From an uncultured Chitinophagaceae bacterium (GTDB lineage: Bacteria; Bacteroidota; Bacteroidia; Chitinophagales; Chitinophagaceae), in assembly GCA_937919945.1 (NCBI GenBank), contig CALESY010000007.1, forward strand, positions 1 to 23,482: a stretch of DNA of 23,482 nucleotides. The letters are read 5' to 3'. Below, in pieces: positions 6,413 to 13,372 of the stretch. Every line of letters starts with the position of its first letter. Position 1 is the first letter of the stretch. The position numbers were made by a program, and so were the translations under genes. Below the pieces are notes generated by a model. It was not told where the DNA came from, did no database searches, and saw only the letters and a list, made by a program, of their open reading frames with translations.

Positions 6413-7126
6413 TTACTTAATGCTTTTCAGCTTGGCTATAATATCTTCTCTACTTACATAGCCCACGTTGTGCCATACTAATTGTTTGTTCTTATAGATG
6501 AATATAGTTGGTAGTGCATCTACATGCAGTTGGGTGGCTAAAGATGAATGAATGTCTGCATCAATACGAACAACATTTACAGTAGCAGCCATGTCTTTTG
6601 AAATTTCATTCAGATATGGTTCCATTTTTTTGCAGGGACCACACCATGTAGCAAAGAAGTCTACTAAAACAACTTTATCTGTATTTAATAATGCCTCAAA
6701 TTCTTGTTGAGTCATACCGGCTACCTTTGTAGAGCCTCCTTCTTCCGGCAACCCTTCTGCTCTCCATTTAAGTATGCCGCCTTTCATTTCATATACTTGT
6801 TTGAAGCCACTTTTGCGCATTACAGCAGCAGCAGAGGCACTACGGCTGCCTGCCAGACAATATATGTATACAGGTTTCGATTTGTCAAGCTTTGCAATTT
6901 CAGCATCAAAATTGCCGCCATTCCAATCTATATTGATTGCGTCAGCTAAATGTCCTTCTGAGTATTCTTGTGGTGTACGTACATCCAGTAAGGTCTTACT
7001 CTTTTCTGCCTCCATTTTTTGTTTGAATTCTGCAGCTTTTAGCTCATTATTTGCAGATGCCTGTTGGCATGATGTTGCAGTAAGAATACTGATTACGGCA
7101 ATAATGATGGTAACTATTTTTTTCAT
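6413..7126 (-). CDS. Lipoprotein rhodanese-thioredoxin fusion
   Basis: A 237-residue exported protein. A signal peptide with lipobox ATSC (lipidated C20) is followed by a rhodanese domain (about 27-127) with LLDVRTPQEYSEGHL and the catalytic loop CLAGSRS (C90). A thioredoxin domain (about 138-237) follows, with WCGPC (C162, C165) and cis-proline P206. Both active sites look intact. A reasonable model is that the rhodanese takes sulfane sulfur onto C90 and the adjacent thioredoxin reduces the persulfide in the periplasm or at the outer membrane. This is inferred. It is the last gene of the cluster, 1 bp after osmC, so it is almost certainly co-transcribed. What keeps its thioredoxin domain reduced is not evident. 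Confidence 0.88.
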   Translation of the reverse strand: MKKIVTIIIAVISILTATSCQQASANNELKAAEFKQKMEAEKSKTLLDVRTPQEYSEGHLADAINIDWNGGNFDAEIAKLDKSKPVYIYCLAGSRSASAAAVMRKSGFKQVYEMKGGILKWRAEGLPEEGGSTKVAGMTQQEFEALLNTDKVVLVDFFATWCGPCKKMEPYLNEISKDMAATVNVVRIDADIHSSLATQLHVDALPTIFIYKNKQLVWHNVGYVSREDIIAKLKSIK

Positions 7127-7127
7127 A

Positions 7128-7574
7128 CTATAATGGCAATGCTTGTGTTATTTCGGGTGTAAAGATAATCTTTGATTTGATTGAATTAGATATCAGACAA
7201 GCGGCTTCTGATTTCAGTAATATACGCATTGCTTTCTCCATATCTTCTTCATTAGAGATTACTAATCTTGGGTGAAGTTCCACTTCACTTATCATGTATT
7301 TTCCGTCAACTACCTCTAGCTTGCCAATTGCTCTGGATTCAAATTTTTGATAAGATAATTTTGAATTTTCCGCAATTGCAAGGAACGTAGTCATCAAACA
7401 ACTATTAACAGCAGCGACTAATAAGTGTTCCGGGGACCATTTGTTTGGAATTCCTTTTGTAAACTGTGGAGGTGTTACTACTTCCAATGTGCTGTCAAAA
7501 TCAGGCGAACTCATAATGCCTAATCTGTCCGCTTGCCACTTTACTGCCACTTCGTAATAATGTGCATCACTCAT
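7128..7574 (-). CDS. OsmC/Ohr-family peroxiredoxin-like protein
   Basis: OsmC proteins reduce organic hydroperoxides, and some members act on persulfides, with two cysteines. With the start at 7574 (MSDAHYYEV) the protein has 148 residues, with C59 in NSCLMTTF and C126 in EAACLIS, the two family cysteines, and the helix motif SPEHLLVAAV. An in-frame ATG at 7598 would add eight residues (MNSINNTN) but overlap the thioredoxin gene by 17 bp; I prefer 7574, which leaves 7 bp. Its place between thioredoxin and rhodanese genes favours a sulfane-sulfur or lipid-peroxide role. Confidence 0.88.
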   Translation of the reverse strand: MSDAHYYEVAVKWQADRLGIMSSPDFDSTLEVVTPPQFTKGIPNKWSPEHLLVAAVNSCLMTTFLAIAENSKLSYQKFESRAIGKLEVVDGKYMISEVELHPRLVISNEEDMEKAMRILLKSEAACLISNSIKSKIIFTPEITQALPL

Positions 7575-7581
7575 GTTTGTG

Positions 7582-7881
7582 TTATTTATACTGTTCAATT
7601 ATCTCTTTTAATTTATTTGCAGGTAGCACGCCACTTTGTCTCCATTTTATTTCACCATGCTTAAACAATATTAAAGTCGGAACTCCTGAAATATTGTAAC
7701 TGCCTGCAATAGATGGATTTTTATCTACATCTATCTTAATGATAGTTGCATTATCACCTACAGCTTTTTTCAGTTCTTGCAGTATTGGAGCCATCATTTT
7801 ACATGGTCCACACCACTCTGCAGAAAAATCTATTAAAACAGGTTTTTCAGAATTTATTATGTCTGCAAATTTAGTTGACAT
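7582..7881 (-). CDS. trxA: Thioredoxin
   Basis: A single-domain cytosolic thioredoxin of 99 residues with canonical WCGPC (W23, C24, C27), the DFSAEW strand before it, D51/D53 in IDVDKNP and cis-proline P68 in GVPT. It has no signal peptide. It is probably not the organism's main thioredoxin but a cluster-specific reductant for the rhodaneses or OsmC, because it is embedded in their operon (5 bp after the upstream gene's stop). That assignment is inferred. Confidence 0.93.
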   Translation of the reverse strand: MSTKFADIINSEKPVLIDFSAEWCGPCKMMAPILQELKKAVGDNATIIKIDVDKNPSIAGSYNISGVPTLILFKHGEIKWRQSGVLPANKLKEIIEQYK

Positions 7882-7886
7882 GATAT

Positions 7887-8141
7887 TTATTGTTTTATCT
7901 CTTCGAAATTGGCATTCTCCAAGTTGGATTGTTGACTCGTGTTATCGATAGTAGGGTTACATTGCTCTCCGCAACATCCTCTGTTTGTAATACCCTGATA
8001 AAGAAAGAATACTGACATAAGTCCTACCAGATAATCTTTCATTATTACTGCTTGGATTGCGAATATTATTGCGAAGGCAAGCCTCAATATTCGCATAAAG
8101 TGCCACCCGGAAGATAGTTTCGTTTTAATATAGGGTATCAT
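7887..8141 (-). CDS. Small membrane protein with CCxxxC motif
   Basis: An 84-residue protein with one or two short hydrophobic segments (about 18-34 and 37-50), then GCCGEQC (C56, C57, C61) and a polar tail. The layout resembles the membrane segment that accompanies rhodaneses of YgaP type, with cysteines just past the membrane. The start codon shares one base with the stop of the upstream rhodanese gene (TAATG), so translation is probably coupled. A partner or anchor role for the rhodanese is inferred; no family can be assigned with certainty. Confidence 0.65.
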   Translation of the reverse strand: MIPYIKTKLSSGWHFMRILRLAFAIIFAIQAVIMKDYLVGLMSVFFLYQGITNRGCCGEQCNPTIDNTSQQSNLENANFEEIKQ

Positions 8142-8452
8142 TATAGTGTATATTTTCTGAGGCTTTGCCAGCTACCACCGTTATGAACATCAGCAAACCC
8201 ATTTGCTTTGAGTAAGCCTTTAGCAGATGCACTACGCATACCTGATGCACAGCATGTAATGATAACTTTATCTTTTTTCAACATTCCTATTTTTGATTTT
8301 AACTGATCTACGGGAATGTTTAAGGAGCCTGTGACATTACCGCTTGCATATTCTGCAGGTGTGCGGACATCTATAATCACAGCGCCATTGCGTATTAATG
8401 CTCCCAAATCTACTTTAGGCCCAAATCCAAAAAGTTTACTTAATATACCCAT
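8141..8452 (-). CDS. Single-domain rhodanese
   Basis: A sulfurtransferase of 103 residues. It has the family's IDVRTPAEYASGNV segment (27-40) and the active loop CCASGMRSA, where C68 is the position expected to carry the persulfide and C67 is an extra neighbour. It ends with the GGSWQ motif common to small bacterial rhodaneses. It has no signal peptide, although the N-terminal LSKLFGFG looks amphipathic. It follows the other rhodanese gene by 7 bp and overlaps the next gene by one base. Confidence 0.92.
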   Translation of the reverse strand: MGILSKLFGFGPKVDLGALIRNGAVIIDVRTPAEYASGNVTGSLNIPVDQLKSKIGMLKKDKVIITCCASGMRSASAKGLLKANGFADVHNGGSWQSLRKYTL

Positions 8453-8459
8453 TGTGTTA

Positions 8460-8732
8460 TTATACTAGATTGTTTACTATTTGATATTGTACATTCATCC
8501 AGGAGCCACCGTCTATGACATTCGAAATGCCATGTTGCAGAAGCATTCGTCGTGCTATGCTGCTGCGCATGCCGGATGCGCAACATAATACAATACTACC
8601 ATCTATAGTTTTCAGTTCTTCTATTTTAGCTGGTAGTTCATTTAATGGGATGTTTAGTGAATCTACCACATGTCCGCTAGCGTATTCTTCACGACTACGT
8701 ACATCTATTACCGTCGTTTTTGTTAAATGCAT
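8460..8732 (-). CDS. Single-domain rhodanese
   Basis: A 90-residue cytosolic sulfurtransferase, closely similar to the next gene in layout: VIDVRSREEYASGHV (8-22), active loop CCASGMRSS with C51 as the expected catalytic cysteine, and GGSW near residue 76. The two rhodaneses are probably an old tandem duplication. They differ at the N terminus; this one lacks the LFGFG extension, so they may sit in different places or serve different partners. Confidence 0.92.
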   Translation of the reverse strand: MHLTKTTVIDVRSREEYASGHVVDSLNIPLNELPAKIEELKTIDGSIVLCCASGMRSSIARRMLLQHGISNVIDGGSWMNVQYQIVNNLV

Positions 8733-8747
8733 ATTGTATTTTTTGTG

Positions 8748-8942
8748 TTACTTTCTTTTTTCTAAAATGCTAAAGAATAAGCCTCCCATTACAGCCCCAT
8801 AAATACTACTATTTAATGGTTTTGATGTTATCATACACGTGCCGCTAGCACAACCAATAAAATGCCAATATGCAAAACCACCAACTGCGCCGAGTATTGT
8901 ACCAATTATCACCAGCTTATTCTTTAGCATCCATGTTTTCAT
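8748..8942 (-). CDS. DUF6132-type small membrane protein
   Basis: A 64-residue protein with two predicted transmembrane helices (about 10-28 and 47-60). The connecting part carries the characteristic GCASGTCMITSKP motif (C31, C36) and a following SSIYGAVMGG. This pattern fits DUF6132-like proteins that occur beside rhodanese genes in Bacteroidota. The two cysteines could pass sulfur or metal at the membrane. The function is unknown. It lies 15 bp upstream of the first rhodanese. Confidence 0.75.
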   Translation of the reverse strand: MKTWMLKNKLVIIGTILGAVGGFAYWHFIGCASGTCMITSKPLNSSIYGAVMGGLFFSILEKRK

Positions 8943-8980
8943 TTATTTGCTATTTGTGGAGTAAACAAGGAATTCGCTTA

Positions 8981-9184
8981 TCAAGCATCTTTTTTAGTGC
9001 GGATGCCAAATAATGTGTACAACGGACAGAACCCCGTCAAACTAGTAAGCACAAATACTACTGCTGCTATAGTTAATACCAATCCTAACGTACCCGAAAC
9101 GATACCTGTAAAGTACAGTGTAGCCAAAATGACAGCAATTATCACTCTGATAATTCTGTCTGCAGAACCCATATTTACTTTCAT
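8981..9184 (-). CDS. DUF2892 (YgaP-like) membrane protein
   Basis: This 67-residue protein matches the inner-membrane DUF2892 pattern: NMGSADRIIRVIIAVIL at the N terminus, two hydrophobic helices, and the C-terminal TSLTGFCPLYTLFGI with C53. The same module forms the membrane part of E. coli YgaP, a membrane-bound rhodanese; here it is a separate gene beside stand-alone rhodaneses. It may anchor or partner one of them, by inference. It is the first gene after the Crp-type regulator, 59 bp downstream of it. Confidence 0.85.
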   Translation of the reverse strand: MKVNMGSADRIIRVIIAVILATLYFTGIVSGTLGLVLTIAAVVFVLTSLTGFCPLYTLFGIRTKKDA

Positions 9185-9203
9185 AAAAAATGATTTAGTT
9201 CTG

Positions 9204-9248
9204 CAAAAGTCTGTAAATGATTCTTGCTGTACAGTTACATTTGTTACA
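9204..9248 (-). promoter_or_regulatory. Promoter and possible regulator site for the thiol cluster
   Basis: On the minus strand GACTTTTG (9204-9211) is one base from the TAnnTTTG consensus and lies 20 bp before the DUF2892 start. Upstream are the palindrome CTGTACAG (9227-9234) and a direct repeat GTTACA (9234-9239, 9243-9248), centred about 40 bp before the expected start site, a usual place for an activator. It is a candidate site for the Crp-type protein encoded just upstream. Confidence 0.35.
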
Positions 9249-9867
9249 CAAGAGAAATTTTATTTCTACCTAATTTTACAATGCCTTCAACTTCTAATTG
9301 TTTCAATAGTCTAGATACTACTACACGAGATGTACCTAGTTCATCGGCAAGTTCTTGATGTGTAATTTGAATGTCTTTGTTGCCTGTTAGATTATGTTTT
9401 GCTTGTAAGAAGTGCAGGATGCGATCGTCCATTTTTTTAAAAGCAACTTCATTAACGACCGATAATAACTCTTCAAATCTTTTGTGGTAAAGGCGGAAAA
9501 TATAATCAAGCCATTCGCTATTTTCCTGAATCAGGTTGCCGGCTTTTTCTATCGGTATGAATAGAATTTCCACATTTTCTTCTGCCACAGCCTTTACTTT
9601 GCTTGTTTCCTGATGTATACCTCCCAAAAAAGACATAATACAACTTTCCCCTGGTCTGATGTAGTAGAGCAATATCTCTCTGCCTTCTTCGTCAACACGC
9701 ATTACACGTATGCTGCCGTTCAATACAATTGGTATAGCACGGATGTATGCATTTTCATTCATTATTACCTCGCCTTCCTCGTACGATTTTACAGTACCTA
9801 TTTCATATAAAGCATCGCTGGTTTTTTTAGATAGATGTATGTCTTGTGCTAAAGTTGTGTTTTTCAT
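9244..9867 (-). CDS. Crp/Fnr-family transcription regulator
   Basis: A 207-residue regulator: cyclic-nucleotide-binding-like beta roll (about 25-110), long dimer helix (about 113-140) and winged helix-turn-helix (about 165-200) with ITHQELADELGTSRVVVSRLL. It has a single cysteine, C76 in RPGESCIMSF, and lacks the N-terminal cysteine set of iron-sulfur FNR, so it is not an oxygen-sensing FNR of that kind. C76 may sense persulfide or oxidants, by inference. It is the head of the nine-gene thiol cluster and its likely controller. Confidence 0.88.
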   Translation of the reverse strand: MKNTTLAQDIHLSKKTSDALYEIGTVKSYEEGEVIMNENAYIRAIPIVLNGSIRVMRVDEEGREILLYYIRPGESCIMSFLGGIHQETSKVKAVAEENVEILFIPIEKAGNLIQENSEWLDYIFRLYHKRFEELLSVVNEVAFKKMDDRILHFLQAKHNLTGNKDIQITHQELADELGTSRVVVSRLLKQLEVEGIVKLGRNKISLV

Positions 9868-9978
9868 ATGTATAACTATCTGCCTGCTAAATAAAAAACT
9901 TTAGAAAATATAGAGCAAAATGTCTGATGTAATGATATAATAACCGTCTGGTTGGTATAAAAGTATGGCAAAGCATGA

Positions 9979-9986
9979 TATATTTG
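9979..9986 (+). promoter_or_regulatory. Promoter -7 element for the glycan genes
   Basis: TATATTTG matches TAnnTTTG, 20 bp before the ATG at 10007. TTGG at 9952-9955 is a poor -33 candidate, slightly too far. It is divergent from the Crp-type gene. Confidence 0.55.
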
Positions 9987-10006
9987 CGTACATTTTACAA
10001 TAACAT

Positions 10007-11020
10007 ATGACAGGGGTAGCTATCATAGGATATGGGTATTGGGGACCTAACTTGGTCAGAAATTTTTCTATGGTGAAAGATTCGTATGTGAAGTGGGTGG
10101 TTGATTTCAGAATAGAGAGGTTAAATTTAGTTTCAAAATTATATCCTACAATACATACATCATCTAATCTGGATGATGTATTAAATGATAATGACGTTTC
10201 TGCGGTAATAATAGCAACGCCAGTACAATTCCATTTTGATATTGCCAAAAAAGCACTCGAAAAAGGTAAACATGTATTAATTGAAAAGCCAATGACCAGT
10301 ACATCTGCTGAGGCGGAGGAATTGGTAGCTATCAGTAAACGCATGGGGTTAGTATTAATGGTAGACCATACTTTTTTATATACAGGTGCTGTTAGAAAGA
10401 TGAAAGACCTGATAGACAGTGGAGAGATTGGCGAGATACAGTATTTTGACTCTACAAGGATAAATTTGGGGCTATTTCAACAAGATATTAATGTATTGTG
10501 GGACTTGGCGCCGCACGATATATCTATTCTTTTTTATCTTATGCCAGGGAAGCCTGTAAGTGTAAGTGCTACAGGTATTTCTCATACGCCCAATGGTTTA
10601 GAGAATATTGCCTATCTAACGGTGAATTATGACGCAACTCATATTGCGCATTTTTCTTGTTCTTGGTCATCGCCTGTGAAAATTCGTAAAATGTTAATAG
10701 GGGGTACTAAAAAAATGATAGTATTTGATGATGTGGAACCCAGTGAGAAGGTAAAAATATACGATACCGGCTTTAGTGTAAAGAATGACGAGGATAAACA
10801 CAAGCTATTAATAGACTACCGTGTAGGTGATATATATGTACCTAAATTAGAACAAAAAGAAGCACTTGCCGGTATGGCAGAAGATTTTATTAGTGCAATT
10901 AAACTTGGTACACAACCAGTGTCTGACTGGAGGGTTGGACTAGATGTAGTGAAGGTATTGGAAGCTGCGCAAATGTCAATTAAAAACTACGGCCAAGTAG
11001 TGCCGGTAAAATTCAGTTAA
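10007..11020 (+). CDS. Gfo/Idh/MocA-family nucleotide-sugar 3-dehydrogenase (probable)
   Basis: An NAD(P)-dependent oxidoreductase of 337 residues. The Rossmann motif is GYGYWGPN (8-15), the family's EKP is at 93-95, and D167 and H170 in WDLAPHDIS form the catalytic pair region. GYWGPN-type members in sugar clusters oxidise C3 of UDP-GlcNAc-type sugars (compare GnnA, WlbA/WbpB). The next two genes, an acyltransferase and a DegT aminotransferase, fit a pathway to a 3-acetamido-3-deoxy sugar, so this enzyme probably supplies the 3-keto intermediate. The exact sugar is not determinable. The three genes are 2-5 bp apart. Confidence 0.85.
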   Translation: MTGVAIIGYGYWGPNLVRNFSMVKDSYVKWVVDFRIERLNLVSKLYPTIHTSSNLDDVLNDNDVSAVIIATPVQFHFDIAKKALEKGKHVLIEKPMTSTSAEAEELVAISKRMGLVLMVDHTFLYTGAVRKMKDLIDSGEIGEIQYFDSTRINLGLFQQDINVLWDLAPHDISILFYLMPGKPVSVSATGISHTPNGLENIAYLTVNYDATHIAHFSCSWSSPVKIRKMLIGGTKKMIVFDDVEPSEKVKIYDTGFSVKNDEDKHKLLIDYRVGDIYVPKLEQKEALAGMAEDFISAIKLGTQPVSDWRVGLDVVKVLEAAQMSIKNYGQVVPVKFS

Positions 11021-11022
11021 AG

Positions 11023-11517
11023 ATGGAATTGATTACTAAGAATACAGATAAACAGTCTTTAAACAACGTACAGGTTGGGGCCAACGTACGCATTTTCGAT
11101 TTTGTGAATGCTTACGGATGTTCAATAGATGACAATTCGAAAGTAGGTGCATTTGTTGAAATACAAAAAGGAAGCACTATTGGCAAAAATTGCAAGATAT
11201 CAAGTCATACATTTATTTGTGAAGGGGTTCATATTGAGGATAATGTCTTTATTGGACATAATGTAACGTTTATTAACGATCGTTTCCCTCGTGCTACTAA
11301 TATTGATGGTAGCTTGCAAACAGACGATGATTGGAAGCTGGAAGAGACACGAATTAAAAAAAATGCGTCAATCGGTTCATCAGTAACAATATTGTGCGGT
11401 GTTATAGTTGGAGAAGGTGCTATTGTTGGTGCAGGCTCGGTAGTAACCAAAGATGTGGATCCGTACACAATAGTAGCAGGTAATCCAGCCGTTTTTTTAA
11501 GAAAAATTGATAAGTAA
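11023..11517 (+). CDS. Left-handed beta-helix sugar N-acyltransferase
   Basis: A 164-residue hexapeptide-repeat protein: repeated [IV]G.[ND]. steps from about residue 18 to 150 make a left-handed beta helix, interrupted by the loop FINDRFPRATN (about 86-96), typical of WbpD/WlbB-like and QdtC-like nucleotide-sugar acetyltransferases. It probably acetylates the amino group put on by the following aminotransferase, using acetyl-CoA. The gene starts 2 bp after the oxidoreductase stop. Confidence 0.85.
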   Translation: MELITKNTDKQSLNNVQVGANVRIFDFVNAYGCSIDDNSKVGAFVEIQKGSTIGKNCKISSHTFICEGVHIEDNVFIGHNVTFINDRFPRATNIDGSLQTDDDWKLEETRIKKNASIGSSVTILCGVIVGEGAIVGAGSVVTKDVDPYTIVAGNPAVFLRKIDK

Positions 11518-11522
11518 CATCT

Positions 11523-12620
11523 ATGTCGGATATACATTGTTTAGACCTAAAACGCCAACACCAACAGATAAAAGCAGAAATATTTGCAGCTTTTGAAGAA
11601 GTGTATGAAAAAACAGCTTTTTCTGGCGGACCATTTGTAGAAGCTTTTGAAAACCAATTTGCATCTTTTTGTGGAACTAAGTATGCTGCTGGCGTTAATA
11701 ATGGGACTACAGCATTGCAGCTTGCATTGCTTGTATTGGGTATTGGCTCAGGTGATGAGGTGATAGTGCCTGCAAACACCTTTATTGCTTCTGCTTGGGG
11801 AGTATCTCATAATAATGCTACACCTGTATTTGTAGATTGTACCCCCGACACGTGGCAGATAGATGCCAGTAAAATTGAAGCAGCCATTACAAGTAAAACA
11901 AAAGCCATAATAGGCGTGCACCTGTATGGCCAACCTTTTGATGTAGATGTCGTAAAGCAAATTGCTGATAAGCATCATCTTTTTTTAATTGAAGATGCAG
12001 CACAGGCACAAGGGGCACAGTATAAAAATATTAATGTGGGTGGATTCGGAGAAATGGCCTGTTTCAGTTTTTATCCGGGAAAAAACCTTGGTGCCTGCGG
12101 CGAGGCAGGGGGGGTTACTACTAATAATGATTCGTATATACAGCGTCTGCGTAGTTTGCGAAATCATGGAAGTACAATCAGGTATTATCATGACGAGATA
12201 GGATATAATATGCGGATGGGAGGTCTTGAGGGCGCATCTCTTAGTGTAAAACTAAAATACCTTGCTGGTTGGAATGAGAGAAGGCAGCAAATAGCAGCTA
12301 AATACTATACCACAATCAAGAATGATAAAATAAAAATGCAGGCACAACCAGCATGGGCCAAAAGTATTTTCCATCTGTTTGTTGTAACTACTGAACACAA
12401 AGCGACTTTTGTAAAACATCTTGAAGATAATGGTATCATAGCAGCATATCATTATCCTGTTCCCTGTCACTTGCAAAAAGCATATAGTCATTTAGGTTAC
12501 AAGAAAGGAGATTTCCCTAATGCTGAATTTTTGGCAGATAATTGTGTTTCTTTGCCAATGTATGCAGAACTGACCGATGAGGAAGTGCAAAGGGTAATTG
12601 ATGTTGTCAATGCATTTTAA
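11523..12620 (+). CDS. DegT/DnrJ/EryC1/StrS sugar aminotransferase
   Basis: A PLP-dependent enzyme of 365 residues which transfers an amino group, usually from glutamate, to a keto sugar. Visible landmarks are NNGTTALQLAL (59-69), PANTF (83-87), EDAAQAQGA with D158 and Q161, and Schiff-base K187 in FYPGKNLGACGEAG. With the two upstream genes it forms an oxidise-aminate-acylate set like GnnA/GnnB or WlbA/WlbC. 3-Amino position specificity is inferred from the Gfo/Idh/MocA partner. Confidence 0.92.
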   Translation: MSDIHCLDLKRQHQQIKAEIFAAFEEVYEKTAFSGGPFVEAFENQFASFCGTKYAAGVNNGTTALQLALLVLGIGSGDEVIVPANTFIASAWGVSHNNATPVFVDCTPDTWQIDASKIEAAITSKTKAIIGVHLYGQPFDVDVVKQIADKHHLFLIEDAAQAQGAQYKNINVGGFGEMACFSFYPGKNLGACGEAGGVTTNNDSYIQRLRSLRNHGSTIRYYHDEIGYNMRMGGLEGASLSVKLKYLAGWNERRQQIAAKYYTTIKNDKIKMQAQPAWAKSIFHLFVVTTEHKATFVKHLEDNGIIAAYHYPVPCHLQKAYSHLGYKKGDFPNAEFLADNCVSLPMYAELTDEEVQRVIDVVNAF

Positions 12621-12629
12621 TCATATCAT

Positions 12630-13346
12630 ATGCAAACATGGTCAGTAGGTGTTTTATGCTATAATGAGGCGGGTACCTTACATGGGCTTGTAGAAAAGTT
12701 GATACAAGTAATGTGTAAACTCACCAATACATTTGAAGTAATAATAGTTGATGATTGCAGTACTGATGGCTCTAGAGAGATAGCTGAAAAACTTGCTGTT
12801 GCATACAAAGAAGTAAGAACTGTATTTCATGAGCAAAATAAAGGGATAGGTGGGGCGTTGCGTTCTATCTACGCCAATGCTCAATACGAGAATATTGCAT
12901 ATATACCAGGTGATGGCCAATTTGATGTAGAAGAATACTTGCCATATGCTGTAATACCCGATGGTAGCTTTGTTTCTTTTTTCAGGAAAGAGAACACATC
13001 TTATAACCTTTTCCGAAACGTCTTATCGTTAGTCAACAAGCAACTAAACAAACAGTTTATAGGTATAGATCTTAGAGATGTTAACTGGACTAAAATCTAT
13101 AAGAAAAAAGATATTGATGGGTTGGATTTGCAGTTGACAAGTTCATTAATAGAAAGTGAAATTTGTGCTAAACTATTATTCTTGGGTAGAAATGCCATAG
13201 AGGTAGAGTCTAAATACTTAGCCAGAACATATGGTGAAAGTAAAGGTGCTTCTTTCGCCATTGTGAAAAAAGCATTGAGTGATACATTAGTATTGGTTTC
13301 GATTATGAGGAGTTTTAAAAAGCACATCAGGAAGCAAAAAAACTGA
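12630..13346 (+). CDS. Family 2 glycosyltransferase
   Basis: A GT-A fold protein of 238 residues. The N terminus has LCYNEAGTLHGLVEKL (9-24), the nucleotide-binding DDCSTDGS (41-48) and GDGQFD (94-99), whose D95 and D99 region takes the DxD place and resembles polyprenyl-phosphate glycosyltransferases. It lacks C-terminal transmembrane helices; the end is basic (KKHIRKQKN), suited to peripheral membrane contact. It probably moves a sugar to a polyprenyl phosphate or growing glycan. Donor and acceptor are unknown. Confidence 0.87.
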   Translation: MQTWSVGVLCYNEAGTLHGLVEKLIQVMCKLTNTFEVIIVDDCSTDGSREIAEKLAVAYKEVRTVFHEQNKGIGGALRSIYANAQYENIAYIPGDGQFDVEEYLPYAVIPDGSFVSFFRKENTSYNLFRNVLSLVNKQLNKQFIGIDLRDVNWTKIYKKKDIDGLDLQLTSSLIESEICAKLLFLGRNAIEVESKYLARTYGESKGASFAIVKKALSDTLVLVSIMRSFKKHIRKQKN

Positions 13347-13372
13347 GAACTTAATCATTTAAATTTCTATTG

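Noticed and set aside
9901..10344. Minus-strand 147-codon frame opposite the oxidoreductase
   Set aside because: It overlaps the Rossmann part of the oxidoreductase and its promoter; composition is that of an antisense shadow.
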